Shown here piece by piece: positions 14,771 to 26,386 of a stretch of DNA of 64,000 nt. This DNA comes from Eleginops maclovinus. Taxonomy: Eukaryota; Chordata; Actinopteri; Perciformes; Eleginopidae. The notes under the pieces were generated by a model. The model saw only the letters and a program-made list of their open reading frames with translations, searched no databases and had not been told where the DNA came from. Position 1 is the first letter of the stretch. The number at the start of each line of letters is the position of its first letter. The stretch covers positions 2,214,756-2,278,755 of the forward strand of contig NC_086354.1 of the NCBI RefSeq assembly GCF_036324505.1, written 5' to 3'. Made by a program: the position numbers and the translations under genes.

Positions 14771-16640
14771 TATGTTATGAGAGGGGCACATTTAATATGG
14801 GACAGAAGAGATTAAGACAATGTTCAAGATGTCAACTTTTTTTTCCAGTATTATGTCATAAAATACCACCAGTTGAATCTGAGCCAGTAACTTTACAAAA
14901 AAAATGCTATTGACATGATTGAATACTTAACACATTCCCGTTTACTTCAGCTCAAGTCACAACAGAGTCTTTGTAACTGAGGGACTGGCCCCTGTTGGCC
15001 CCCTTAGAATCACTAAAGACTCCACCATAACCAGCTGCGACTTACACATTAATGCCTTCATAATAATAATTTTTAAAAAACACAGCGACATTTAATTTAT
15101 TCTGAAATGGGCCCTTACGTTTAACAATGAACTTTAGTCTTGGTACTTAAATGGCATTACATATCACAGCAGTGACCAGAAATGTTGCTTTGCTGTGTTG
15201 TGGAGAAGCCAAAGACGCATTTCCATTGAGGATTGACCATAAAGACAATCCATATGTGGATTGTGCAAGTTTCCCCGAAAAAATCCTGCAGTCTCATCCA
15301 TCATTCAACAGACTCATTGGCAACTCATGTGTTGATGTGCTTTACGGTTATCACTGTTTCCTCTGCTTATGCTGCTAGTTTCATTAATATATTCTGCAGA
15401 TGATACTCTCTGAGTCTCCCCAAAATGAGTGCCAAACGACAGAGTGTTTATCCCTTACCCTGGGTTCTTTCAAGGAGGAGACCATCACTCCTGGAATGAA
15501 AGATTGAAAAGTATTTTCTCAGGACCTTCAAATCCAAATATCATCCACCAAAATAACACCTTTTGACAAAAGCTCTTTCCATTATTCAGTCAATCATTGC
15601 CACTTCCTTTGAGTTCACTTAAAGTTATATTTCATCAGGGATTTGACTGTACTGTGGATACTCTGCAGATTCATTTACCTGCAACTAATTAATTCACACT
15701 ACATTGTGAATATGTTTAATACAATCCGAAATATTTAATTTCATAATTTTATAATTTTGTCTGTATTTTCTCAAGAGAATAACCTAACAATACACACTTT
15801 CCATACATTTCTCTTAAGAATTGCAACTTTTAAATACTAGGCTACTTTTGCATGCCTTTTTGTCCTGGACGGTATCTTTATTTATTCTGAAAAAACACCA
15901 TTACATAAAAGAATATCTGCAGGTCATTCAGTATTTTAAAACTTTTTAACTCTCTCTCTCTACTGCAACAACAGATTGCTTTCCATTCTTCTAAATGTGA
16001 CCAAACATGTGCTGCCGTTCCAACTCCATAAACTCAGTATTTTCTGCATGCAGGCTTTTGTTTTTGATTGATTTGACGTGCGCATAATGCTGACTTTTCT
16101 CCATCCCATCGGCTGACTGAAACGGCCTTTTTGTGCCACTTGACTCCCTCACACACACACAGCTGCATTTGTCTTGCAAATCCATCCCCGCTGTGCCGCG
16201 TTCAGATGGAGGAAAAGAGAGCAGTCGGACATCAGTGAAGTTCAAGCCAGCGAACAAGCGGAGAGGCTGTTCCATAGCAGCCGCTTTTGTGGATATCATA
16301 AGGAGAGCTGGTGAAAAATGATGCATGCTTTTACACCTCTGAAGCCTGGCAACTGACAGAGCAAGGGATGGGCATTTGGGGGGTGGGGGTATAGAAACTT
16401 TTTTTTTAAAGTTCCCTTCGCTGGAGGCTGAAGTCAGTGTTGGAGGGGAACAAAGAGCCCCGGTCTGAACGGTCCTCTTTGCGCACGGCGGGGATCAGCA
16501 GCGCAGAATGTGGAGATGGATGGAGACGCACACGTACAGACGGCCGTGACTGAAATTTGCATATTTGTAATTTATCACTTTTTTGTTGAGTTTTTCAGGG
16601 ATTAAAAAAAAAAAGAAAAGAAAGAAAATAAATCATTTGT
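14771..16640. other. Intergenic, no gene recognised
   Basis: Mostly AT-rich. A GC-richer stretch at 16060-16560 contains open frames on both strands but no recognised protein family. Confidence 0.45.
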
Positions 16641-16661
16641 CAACGCGTTGAGCTTCAGAAC

Positions 16662-17169
16662 CAGAGGAGGGAAGTAACTAAGTACATTTACTCAAGTACT
16701 GTACCTAAGTACAATTTTGAGGCACTTTACTTGGATATTTCCATTTTATGCTACTTTATACCTCTACTCCACTGACATTTATTAAACAGCTTTAGCTACT
16801 TTTAACAGAACGCTTCTCTGAACATTTCTACTATAGTGGATTAACTCTTTGAGTCAAAAAAGAGTTACATTTTAAAAATATTTTATCAAAAGTCAATAAG
16901 AACTTTGTTTGTCTACAAAAATAACAAGCTACTTGATGCAACAATAGTATGTAGAAATGTCACATATATAAATATAATTATATACACACATAGATAACTT
17001 TTTTCTGCACAATGATTACCTTTATTTTTATACAGAATTTTGCTGAAAATACGTTTTTTATTGTTACTTCAGTAATATCTTGAATACAGGACTTTTACTT
17101 ACTGTAATGAAATATTTTGACAATACTGCAATGGTACTTTTATTCATTTGAATACTTCTTCCACCACTG
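16662..17169. mobile_element. Non-autonomous hAT transposon, complete, with 8-bp target duplication
   Basis: The ends are imperfect terminal inverted repeats of the form CAGaGGaGGgAAG and its partner cttccaccactg. They are flanked on both sides by the 8-bp direct repeat ttcagaac (16654-16661 and 17170-17177), the target-duplication size of the hAT superfamily. The body holds the typical fish motif of alternating 'agtac' and 'tactt' steps (taagtacatttactcaagta). 508 bp, no transposase. Related copies lie at 50709, 54925 and 59266. Confidence 0.92.
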
Positions 17170-17177
17170 TTCAGAAC

Positions 17178-18690
17178 ATTGAACAGGGCTGAAACCACTG
17201 CTAAACGTTCATCATTTCTCTGAAAATGCAATAGGAGGCACCTTATTCATAAGGCCTGCATTTATGTATTTATTGCCTTTGTCTTCTGCCTAACTCTGGA
17301 ATCAGTCTGCTTCATTTCCATATCTTTTCAATAGGGCTTCCTCATGAATGGACTGTAATATTTCATGATGGGGCACGCAAAAGCTGTGCACAATGCCTCT
17401 CATATCCACCCTGCTTTCAGTCGCAACAATGATCATAGCAAGACGTCTTTATGGCTAATTCATTCAAAGGCCCATCTCCCGTCCTCCGGCGCGGAGGTCA
17501 GCCCGCCGTGTTCCGTCCACCGGGGGGAGGGGGTGGGGTTACAGAGGCGGCCAGCTGGCTCCGTCACAAGACGCCGCGCACAACCACACAAACACACATT
17601 TTACTGGCTGTACCGAGCAGGCTGTTATTTATTTCTGAGGACACAATACAAATAGGGTGTCCTTATGCTCATAGTGTGTTGTGGTGTGAAGTTGGAGATA
17701 AAAAAAGCTCGAAACACATCCTGAAAAAAAAATCCAAAATTCAAAGAAGTTAGATGTGAGCTATTTCCCCGAAGAAAGCATTGACATGTTTCCAAAAAGG
17801 TCCATCATTTTCAAAAACATCATTACCAGTTTAAGACGTATTAGGTTTGCTATTAAATAATAAACTACGAAAAACCTGTATCAAAAAGTTTCCCTTTTAA
17901 ACGTTCAGATATTTGGACACTCGAGTGCTGAAAATGCAAAAACAACATCAATGCAAAGAAGTTCTCTTGTCAAATCTCACTTTATTTAACTCCCATATAA
18001 GTGGAACTGTTGGTAAAGTGATTCTTTTGAATTTATATTGTAAATGTGTATGTGTGATTTGGAGCACTTGATGGAGCGTTCGTTGCTTCTCTGAAGGTTC
18101 TCTTCCCGAAAGACGTGTTTGGACACATAACTGGTGCTGTTGGTTGAACACATGTCTGCTGTGCTCTGATGGAGGAGGCAGACGCAGTCAAGTGTCGGTT
18201 CATTATCCCAGCGCGCAGCAAACGCACCATTACGCAATAAGGGCACACTGGAAACACGCCATCAGCTTTTACGCATGAATGCACTGCCTCCAAAATAAGA
18301 GTTAATGTTGAGAATTCAGATTTTAGAGAAAAGTTCCTTGTTAAAAAATTTAATTGGACCTATTTTTAAGAGTGTTCTCTCGCTTAAAGGATCATTTGTT
18401 GTGTACAATACAAAGAAAATATACACTCTATTTCAATTATAAAACAACATAACAATAAATCATGAGAGTGATGCAAAAGTTATATTTATGGATAATTAAT
18501 GTTGTTTTATTGTGGAGTTGTATTAGACTCCATGGACACACACTTCTGTCCCAGTGTGTCCATGAGTTGTTATGGATATCCATGCGCCAAAAGACTAGTT
18601 CTTTGGAACATATCAAAGCTGACGCATCTCTCTAGTTCAAACATATAAAGTATTTCCCTAAAATGCAAGACAGGCGTGTCATTAAGAAGT
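17178..18690. other. Intergenic, no gene recognised
   Basis: A GC-rich patch at 17480-17590 sits in otherwise AT-rich DNA. No gene or mobile element could be assigned. Confidence 0.45.
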
Positions 18691-18699
18691 AAACCCCTT

Positions 18700-20530
18700 C
18701 CTCTGGTTATTTACTGACTCATTCTTCTCTCCCGGCCTCCCTGGTTCTCTCAATGGGGAAAGCTGCTCGTGCGCCCCGGAGCCACTTGTTGCCGGCGCAT
18801 AAAGTTGGAGCTTTCAAAAGTTAAATATCCCCAAAAGAACAGAAGTTAGTATCTCAAGGGCTTCACGGGGACAAAAGACCAGCGCCTTACCATATGCTTA
18901 ATGGCTACAGCCGTCCAGCCTTTATTAAAGGCAAAAAGTGGTCCTTTAAAAGTTGGAAAGGCTCCTTTATTTGAGTTAGATGGAGCACTTGCGCACAAAA
19001 CCAGAAGCGCGCATTGCCATTGACTCGCCCCCTTTCTTTCTTTCAGGAGTCTGAAGCGGCCACCGTCATTGCCCTGTTTCACTCCAACATAAGCTTTTCA
19101 TCACCGGGCTTTGTTCTCCGTGAAAGTAATGCTGCGAATCAAAGAGATGACAATATTTTCCATCAGCTTGGAGACCCTGGACAAGAGCCCTCGAGCTTTG
19201 GCAAAAATCAGGGCCGGTTATTCATCCTGTCACTCCGCACCTGTGGTCCCGCATTCAAAGTATACAAACCTGTCCCTATTAACATTAATTATTCACAAAC
19301 AACACAAAGGGTGAAACAGAGCAGGTTGAAGTCTGTTTATGGCTCCTAAATGTTTTATTCCTCTGAAGATGTGCCCAAAGCTTTTCTCTCTCCGAGTGCC
19401 TGTCTCTCTTTCAGCCTTGAGTAGCCCTACACTTTCGATCATACAATCGTAGCATCTGCTTAATCTTGCGGATAAAAATATGACACAAAACACAGCTGAT
19501 AAAGGATTTTTAAAATCCTGGTAATGAGTGATCAACGCGGGAGATAATGGAGAAGGATGGTGAGAGCCGTATGGCGCGGGGGGCACCGCGGTTTGCTCTC
19601 TTGTGGAGAAAGCACCAGGTGATGGCGAGGAAATCACCGTTCCGAGGAGGAGTACACACCAAATCCACCTCCTTTCTCCTCTTGAAAAAAATAGCAGACA
19701 TAAATTTAATTGGCTTATCAAGGCGCGGCGAAAGGACCTCGCTGTTAATTGGCTGTGGGGGCGCACAAAACAAACGTAGCGACATGTTTAGGCTGGCTGG
19801 CCCGCGCAGCGCTTTCAGCCCGGTGTCACGTCATTGAAAATGTGTTTTATTATTGCAAAACGTCACATGCTTTACAGTTGCCATATTGTGTCCCGGACAA
19901 AAGGCTGATGGAACATTAAAGACGCGGAAAACGGTGCCAACCCGTCTCGAAGACACTTGCAAGGGCCTCTCTCTTTGCTTGCTTTTAGGCAGCTGCTGTC
20001 CAGGGACTCAGCCGTAAGGACATGAAAAGAGACAAAGTTTGAACTACCAGGTGCATCCCCGGAGAAACACGGCGCGCAGCGATCTGTTCCAGGGAGCCTC
20101 ATAAAGATGTAATTTAGATTGGAAGGTCACGTCTGAAAGAAAAGAGCACACGGGGAAGGGAGAATGATCCCAGTTCACTCCCCTCTCTGCCTCCCTGTCT
20201 CACACCCCCTCTGCTTCCTGCTGTCTCAGTACACACTTGTTGGTAACAGCAGCTCCTCTCACATCAGCCTCCCCAAACAGGAGAGCTCTGATCCGGCATG
20301 GCGTGGAGCTGAGAGTCCGGGCAGTGCAGCTCCACAGCTGACACACTGATGCTTGGCAGGAAAGAACCCATTAATAATGATGATCCCAGGATCTGTGTTT
20401 CCAAAGCGAGATAATCTGAAAATCAAGCCGATTTGTGGCTGTTAGTGCGTCTCTCCCTGCGCGTTAACATACGGGCTCCGCGGCTTAAAGCGGATTTAAC
20501 AGCTTTAGAGGGGCCTCTTACTTTCCTCTC
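18700..20530. promoter_or_regulatory. Candidate downstream ptf1a regulatory region
   Basis: About 1.8 kb of GC-richer, repeat-free DNA starting roughly 4 kb beyond the ptf1a stop codon. It is dense in homeobox-type ATTA cores and E-boxes. On the minus strand at 19621-19605 it holds CACCTG, four bases, then TTTCTCC. This arrangement resembles the bipartite PTF1 (PTF1A-E-protein-RBPJ) site with one helical turn between E-box and TC-box. Mammalian PTF1A is known to use a distal downstream pancreatic enhancer; equivalence here is inference only. Open frames in the block have no recognisable protein domain. Confidence 0.35.
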
Positions 20531-21865
20531 ATTAATGTATCAGTCAAAGCTGTTTGACTAAAGCTTCACACCTACACTCATCCCTTCCACAGCAGAATTG
20601 TTTGACATGATGGTTTTTTCATTTATCACCTGTTGATTTAGTTTTTGGAAATGAGCGCAAATCAATATGTACAGCCGCTGGTGCGTAAAAGTGCCATTTT
20701 CTGCCTCTTCCTGCAAATGTCCTTTAGCAGTATGACTACACCGCGGGAAAGCTCTGCCATGAGGAGCCAAAAAGCAACAAATGTCTCTGCGGGAGGGGGG
20801 GGGGGGGACATGTCTCATTGATATTCTCTCTGCAGTGTTGTACAGACCAACAGTTCCACAATGCTGCGCCGCTGATTCAAACCCTTTATCATTTATGACT
20901 TCTTTTTTTTGACATAAATCAACCTCCATGAAAATGTTCATTGTAATTCTTGAAACCGCTCAATTTTTTCATGTTACATTTTACAACTTCAAATAAAAGA
21001 TCCACCCTTAATGAACTCTGAACTCATAGAGATTAAACCTTAATCTGATTTAAAAAATCAATCATGATATTTTTAAGTAGCTTTTAGCTCTTAAAGAACA
21101 TCAATAGATGCTGAAGAAAATGAGTTATTGATTTACGGTTTAATATAATACAATTAATTTGCAGTGAGTTTACTCATTTGAGAAATATTGTCTGTGTTCT
21201 AAAAGTCCAGAAAACGTATTGAATATATCAAACGATTATAATGTTTAATTAATATTAAAGCATTTTTCTAATTTGATATTTCAGTAGGCGGAGAAAATAT
21301 ATGACATTCATATATTTCCAAAATATTACGGATGAAAAGGAAAAAAAGCATAAAAAGAAGTCTATTTTTAAGATGATCTACTTCAGAGTAGTGCATACTG
21401 TGCAGCAGGTAGTTTAATCTTTACATTCAATATTGCTATTTTAATTTTGACATCGATCTTTTAAATGACTAAGTGGATCTGGAATGTATAAAAAATGAAG
21501 GTGTCACTTTAGATTACTGGAGTAAATTCATTTAGTCTCTGACATCTTCATAATGATTAAAAATACTTAAATTATGCATGTTTAAAGCTTAAAATGTAAT
21601 TTATTTAAAACAATTGTATTTCACATATGAGTTTCACTTCAGTAATTCATGGTTTTGTATCAGAATTGTAAAGTGGGATTGTCAAGATTTTAAACGATCT
21701 CACTTAGAAATAAGGTTAAAATCAGATGTATTTCCTCCTTTTTCTGTGAAATCCGAATGTATTCTCAGTATGCTGAGTCAAATCTAAAACATAATAACGT
21801 ATTATAATATTGATTCCACACTGTGGCACTCTAATGTAATCACCCTAACATTATCCTGTCGCTAT
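20531..21865. other. Intergenic, AT-rich, no gene recognised
   Basis: A G homopolymer near 20796-20808 and an otherwise very AT-rich tract. No supported feature. Confidence 0.5.
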
Positions 21866-22330
21866 GGAGCGCGCTCCCTGTCTAAATGCTGATTCAGCGG
21901 CCTGTGAGCGCAGCTCCGACTCTTTCTCCACCAAATGACCGCTTAACGCGCCCTCTAATGCCCGGCCTGCTGAGAACTGAAGTTAATAAAAGCTGTCACA
22001 CAGTAAACTGCTCGCATCCTTTAAAGCCTTGCCAAGCCCGCAGCCGGAGTGACAAGATAGCCCGGGAGTGTTCCAGCCGTTCCTTCCGCACCAAAGGATC
22101 TCTGCGCTGCGCACTAACAGCCATCAGCGGCTCAAAGGCGTTTAGGTGCAAAAACACAATGCTACCACTGTTTTAACCCCGGCTCTGCTGCAACAAAAAG
22201 TGGAACCGAGGCTCCTGCCAAAGAGATGAAGCTGCCCAGCATTCACTCTAACATTTGACTTTCCAATGGCTGTAATCGGATTACATGCTCCTGTCGCGCT
22301 TGAGGAGCGGACGGATTCAAAGAGGAAGCT
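21866..22330. promoter_or_regulatory. Candidate conserved non-coding block
   Basis: A sharply bounded GC-rich island in AT-rich surroundings, free of recognisable repeats, 2.2-2.7 kb downstream of ptf1a. No convincing coding frame. Called only on composition and position. Confidence 0.25.
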
Positions 22331-22879
22331 GGGGAGAGAGAAGAAGAAAACACTGCAAGAACCTTGAGGCTAAAAAACAGAATAAAGTGGCTCCCTGTAA
22401 GAAAAAAAAAAAAAAAAAAATCCAAAATTTGGCTGAAACACATCAATAATAATTGTTCCTCAGAACCTATTCTGTCTGGACCAACTCGTGTTTAATATAT
22501 TAGATGTACACGTGTGCTAATTAAACACACCACATAGAAAATATTGAAATAGAAATGTGAATAATAATATGAAGTTTAAATAAACCATATTAGGTTAAAG
22601 TTAATCTTAACTTACTTTTCTACTACTCTGCTACAACTCGTAGTTTATTGACATAATATATTAAAGTCAATGTCTCATCGTTTCAATGGATCTAAAGATG
22701 ATTTTACATGACAGATAGTTCACAATATGCATCTCTAAGAAGTCATATGTTGCAACTGACCGGACAGCTGCAACATGTTTAAAATACATTACCTTAACCT
22801 TCTTGTCTCAATGAGCAATGTATAATAAAATAGCATTATTGATCGCACAACTGTTTTACAATAGTGAATATAAATAAAT

Positions 22880-23225
22880 CTGAGCTAGCCCACCTGTTGT
22901 GCTGGAGCTTTTTAAAATCCACTCTCCTTGCAGCAGCATGTCCCCTCAGCCTTGTGTTTGCAGCTCTGGGGGCAACATGGTTCATATATGCGGGCTGCGG
23001 AGTGCCGGCGGTGGGGGCGGCCACAGAGGAGGCCGTGCATGGGGACACATGTTGGAGAGATGCCGCTACCACGGGAAAATGTGTCCCGGCAGCACCTGGC
23101 AGCACAGAGCCGCATTCAACAGCTTCCCACCATCCTGTGCGCGCCCGCGTGCGCTTTAAACACCTTCAGCTGTTGTGGGTATACAGGCTGCTCATTAGCA
23201 TCTCATTAGCATATTTATGTCACAA
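22880..23225. promoter_or_regulatory. Candidate ptf1a 3'-proximal enhancer with E-boxes
   Basis: A GC-rich, repeat-free block about 1.3-1.7 kb beyond the stop codon. It has CACCTG at 22891-22896 and 23093-23098, CAGCTG near 23169 and a tandem cattagcat homeobox-type pair near 23195-23212. GGGAAA at 23073-23078 lies 20 bp centre-to-centre from the E-box at 23093, which is the two-helical-turn spacing described for PTF1 sites (TTTCCC on the minus strand). Function is inferred, not shown. Confidence 0.35.
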
Positions 23226-23229
23226 TATG

Positions 23230-24262
23230 TGGCTGTATTAACTGTCTAATTCTTCAATCAGACTGAGGGGAGACTGGGGACAGTCGCAACACTTTTAGCT
23301 TTTCTCCAATTCGGTCTAGACCAACAAGATGTGTGCTAATTACCCTTACCAATTAGAGATGAATCTATATGACAGGTTGTTCAATATATACATTTGAATG
23401 TAAGAAAGTCAGATGTTGACCCCAACCCTGGGACAGTTGCAGCACACATTAGTGATGGTTGCATCATGTTTAAAATGCTCTATATTTCACTATATCATTT
23501 TGCCTTTATTTCTCAATGACCATAGTATTCTTACATTATGTAGTTTTATTTATTTATACAATCATAAAATAGCATTATTATTGCCCAACACTGCAACTGT
23601 TTTTCTTTACAGTAAATGTGACCTGCAACTTTGGTTGTTTGATGAACTATCCTCTATATTTACCTCACGATCACATAATCCAAAAAGCAATATTAATTTG
23701 TATTTTGGGATGAAATGCTTCATAGTGATGTATCAGCAGTCTTATTTATGGACATAAATAAAGATCCTTATAATAAAACAACAATAGGTTTGACCTCGTT
23801 ATGTAGAGGTTTGGAAATAACATGTTTATGATGCATTTTATTCTAATCATCAGTTTTTCACCTACAAGCAGTAGGCAGGACATTTGTGTGATTAAATGTT
23901 AGGTTTCGGAATGAAAAACGTTGCTTTTAAATATGTTCCATCAAAGGATATTTCCATTAAAACCATTTGTCCTACTTAAGTCAGTAGGATTTTATTATAT
24001 AGCACCTTTAAAGACAAAGCATCAAAGTGCGTCAAAGGGAGAAGGTGTAAGCTTAAATATTTTTATTAAATCTCACTTATTAGTAAAAATCTGTGCTTAT
24101 GAACTTTGTGCAGGGAATTTCTTTCAAACCTATTTTGCATATTAATTATAACTTTCCAGGCTCAATATTACCTTTAAGAATCGTGTCACAATGCTAAACA
24201 TCTAATTTCATACGCCACTTTGACCAAACATATGCCAGAAAAATGCAGTTTTATCAGTAAGT
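23230..24262. other. AT-rich spacer downstream of ptf1a
   Basis: No repeat or gene recognised. The part nearest 24266 precedes the probable ptf1a polyadenylation site. Confidence 0.45.
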
Positions 24263-24265
24263 GCT

Positions 24266-24271
24266 TTTATT
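24266..24271 (-). terminator. Candidate ptf1a polyadenylation signal
   Basis: TTTATT on the plus strand gives AATAAA on the minus strand about 280 bases after the stop codon. Other A/T-rich candidates lie nearby, so the site is tentative. Confidence 0.35.
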
Positions 24272-24549
24272 CGCAGTTTCATTATAAATATAAATCATTG
24301 TACAACAATGTAAACACTTTTTCTCTCATTCATTGCATTTAAATTAAAACATATATTATCACTCGTGAAAAACAATAAATACATGATTGCCAGTTGCGGA
24401 ATTACAAAATAAAATTATCAACATGATAAAACTATTTACAGAAAACTGTACAGTGAGCTCACATGGTGTCCACATTTCTTTTTGCAATGTGCCTTCACGT
24501 GCACATTCATATTCTCCACACTAACAGTGCGTTTGACAGAAGGGGGTGT

Positions 24550-24752
24550 TCAGGCCACCAGGCCGAAGGGAGGCTCGTTTTCAATGTCTGTGAGGCCCGG
24601 TTTGTTGTGCAGTTTTCGGGGGTCTTCGGGCGTCCACACCTTGGCAGTGCGGATGATGTTCTGCTCGCGGAGCTGCTTCTCATCCGACCAGGACAGAGAG
24701 TGCCCAGCCAGGGGGGGGAGGCCGTAGTCTGGGTCGCTGGGAGAGGGAGACC
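24550..24752 (-). CDS. ptf1a: ptf1a exon 2 (C-terminal coding exon)
   Basis: The acceptor AG at 24754-24753 follows the tract ttgtcttctctcccc. Joined to exon 1 in phase 1, it restores the junction [16 protein letters not shown], which I recognise from vertebrate Ptf1a. The exon encodes 67 residues including [12 protein letters not shown] and [16 protein letters not shown], and ends in [10 protein letters not shown] and TGA at 24552-24550. This region corresponds to the C-terminal part that in mammals carries the tryptophan-containing RBPJ-interaction motifs (the SLSW and VWTPEDPR segments). Those contacts let Ptf1a recruit Rbpj or Rbpjl into the PTF1 trimer. The short intron (about 240 bp) is compatible with the two-exon structure of the gene in other vertebrates. 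Confidence 0.95.
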
Positions 24753-24995
24753 CTGGGGAGAGAAGACAAGAGAGGAACATTAGTATCAGTTTTATTTCTC
24801 ATCATATCTATAAGCATGTTAAGACTTTTCGGGTGTGCATAAATAAAACATAATGCACGCAGGGCATTTCTGCAGAACACTATGCGCCAAAAACTGGACA
24901 TAGATGTTTAAAAAATCTGATTCAAACAATGGTCCGCCAGCTCTACCAAACAATCTATACAACGATCTGGGTCTGATGTTTTGAGGTGAACTTAC

Positions 24996-25599
24996 TTGTT
25001 CCTCTGTGGCAGATGATGATCTTCTTGGGTTGCGCATGCGTCTCGCTGCTGGAGTTCCTGATGGGCAGGTCGGACTGCACCAGCTCGGCGAGGAAGTTGA
25101 TATACCCGATAGCGAGCCGCAGCGTGTCCACCTTGGAGAGTCTTTTCTCGTAGGGCAGGGTGGGGATGTGTGTGCGGAGCCCCTCGAACGCGTCATTGAT
25201 GGACTGCATGCGGCGCCGCTCCCTAACATTGGCCGCCTGTCTGAGGTGCTGCATCTCCATGTCCGACCTCATCCGCCTCCTGCGCTTCAACGACGGCCCA
25301 CCGTGGTGACCCATCCTCGGGGACAGCTCCGAGGTGCTGTCTGCGCAGCCGTACGAGAAGGTGGAGGAGGAGGAGGAGAAGGACAAGTCGCCCATGTCGT
25401 AGTCTCCATCCGCTCTGCCGTCTTTGCCGTAGTAGTCTTGGAAATGACTCGTGAGGAAGTCCACGTCCTCATCCAGAAAGTCATCCGTGTCCAAGTGTCC
25501 GTCTCTCGAGGACTGGTCCGTGAAAAACTCGTCATCGTCGAAGTAAGGAGGGGAGGAGAAAGAGTCGAGTCCAGAGAAGGGGTCCAGCACGGTGTCCAT
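24996..25599 (-). CDS. ptf1a: ptf1a exon 1, pancreas-specific bHLH transcription factor
   Basis: Start ATG at 25599-25597 gives [14 protein letters not shown], the conserved vertebrate Ptf1a N-terminus; an in-frame upstream ATG at 25665 adds residues not seen in the family and is rejected. The exon encodes 201 codons plus one base and ends at a GTAAGT donor (24995-24990). The N-terminal ~95 residues are acidic and serine-rich (transactivation type). A KRRRR basic stretch lies near residues 105-109. The bHLH spans about 119-173, with basic region [12 protein letters not shown], helix 1 [13 protein letters not shown] and helix 2 [19 protein letters not shown]. Total predicted protein is 268 aa, close to other fish Ptf1a. 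It acts in the nucleus as a heterodimer with E-proteins on E-boxes, and with Rbpj/Rbpjl forms PTF1. It specifies exocrine pancreas and GABAergic/glycinergic neurons in hindbrain and retina. The gene likely autoregulates. Confidence 0.97.
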
Positions 25600-25706
25600 C
25601 TTTGTCCGCTGCAACAATGAAGCTCTGTTTCTGTTTCTTTTATCCGCGCGCTGCTCCCTGTTCACTCAACAGTTAGTTTTAGTTGTAAAACAGGCACGCG
25701 AGGATT

Positions 25707-25713
25707 CTTTATA
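25707..25713 (-). promoter_or_regulatory. ptf1a: ptf1a TATA box
   Basis: On the minus strand the heptamer TATAAAG lies 108 bases upstream of the start codon. A transcription start 25-30 bases downstream (about 25680) would give a 5' UTR of about 80 bases. Confidence 0.65.
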
Positions 25714-25753
25714 GCGACATCCATAGTCGCGTGCCGCTGGCCGGGAGTGCCAA

Positions 25754-25758
25754 CCAAT
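25754..25758 (+). promoter_or_regulatory. ptf1a: Inverted CCAAT box of ptf1a promoter
   Basis: CCAAT on the plus strand (GATTGG-type on the gene strand), about 45 bases upstream of the TATA box, a usual distance for NF-Y-type elements. The surrounding ~130 bases are GC-rich. Confidence 0.5.
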
Positions 25759-26331
25759 CACAGCTCTGTCCGCGAGTCGCACCTCGAGATAATCCCCCAC
25801 AGGCCACGCCCCCTGTCTCTGCTGAACTAACATCTCAACTCCGCGCGGACACCGGCTGCTCCCTGCTCGAAAGTGCTCTCGCTAATCACTCAATTTAGTG
25901 TTTCTTTTTATAACAGACTCACATGCTTCCTGTGACAGGTTTAAAAGAATGAGTGTGTGAAGAGACTAACAATATATTTCGTATGACAGCGGCTTTTATT
26001 GACTGAACATTGCAATTGACTTACTCCTGCTACTACTTATTGCACTATTTTATGTATTTTTCTTTTATATCTTAAGTATTTCTGCTGCACTGTAGACTTT
26101 CATTAGGCATCTTTAACAGAACAAACATTCATATTACAGTAAAAATTATTATGTAGAACGAGGTGGCTCAAAACTATGACGTCACCACTCCTCAGTATAT
26201 GATGTTCTCTGCAACAGGTGTATCTACCCACCTGTGCAGTTACCTAGGATTTAGCTTGATTTTATTGTTATTATTATAATTATCATAATAATTACAATTA
26301 CAGTTAACATTATTATGTGTTTTGTTGTTCT

Positions 26332-26386
26332 TTAATAATAATAATAATAATAATAATAATTATTATTATTATTATTATTATTATTA
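26332..26386. repeat. (AAT)n/(ATT)n palindromic microsatellite
   Basis: A run of about nine AAT-type units switches at about 26361 to a run of about nine ATT units. The two halves are exact reverse complements and could form a hairpin or cruciform. It lies about 0.7 kb upstream of ptf1a. Confidence 0.95.

Noticed and set aside
19293..19837. 157-codon minus and 96-codon plus frames
   Set aside because: No domain, frames overlap on both strands, located in the presumed ptf1a downstream regulatory block.
25006..25620. 204-codon plus-strand frame
   Set aside because: It is the antisense shadow of ptf1a exon 1, caused by its GC-rich codons. No independent domain or splice context.
25600..25665. 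In-frame upstream ATG that would extend Ptf1a by 22 residues
   Set aside because: The added residues do not resemble the family, while MDTVLDPF at the second ATG is the conserved vertebrate N-terminus.
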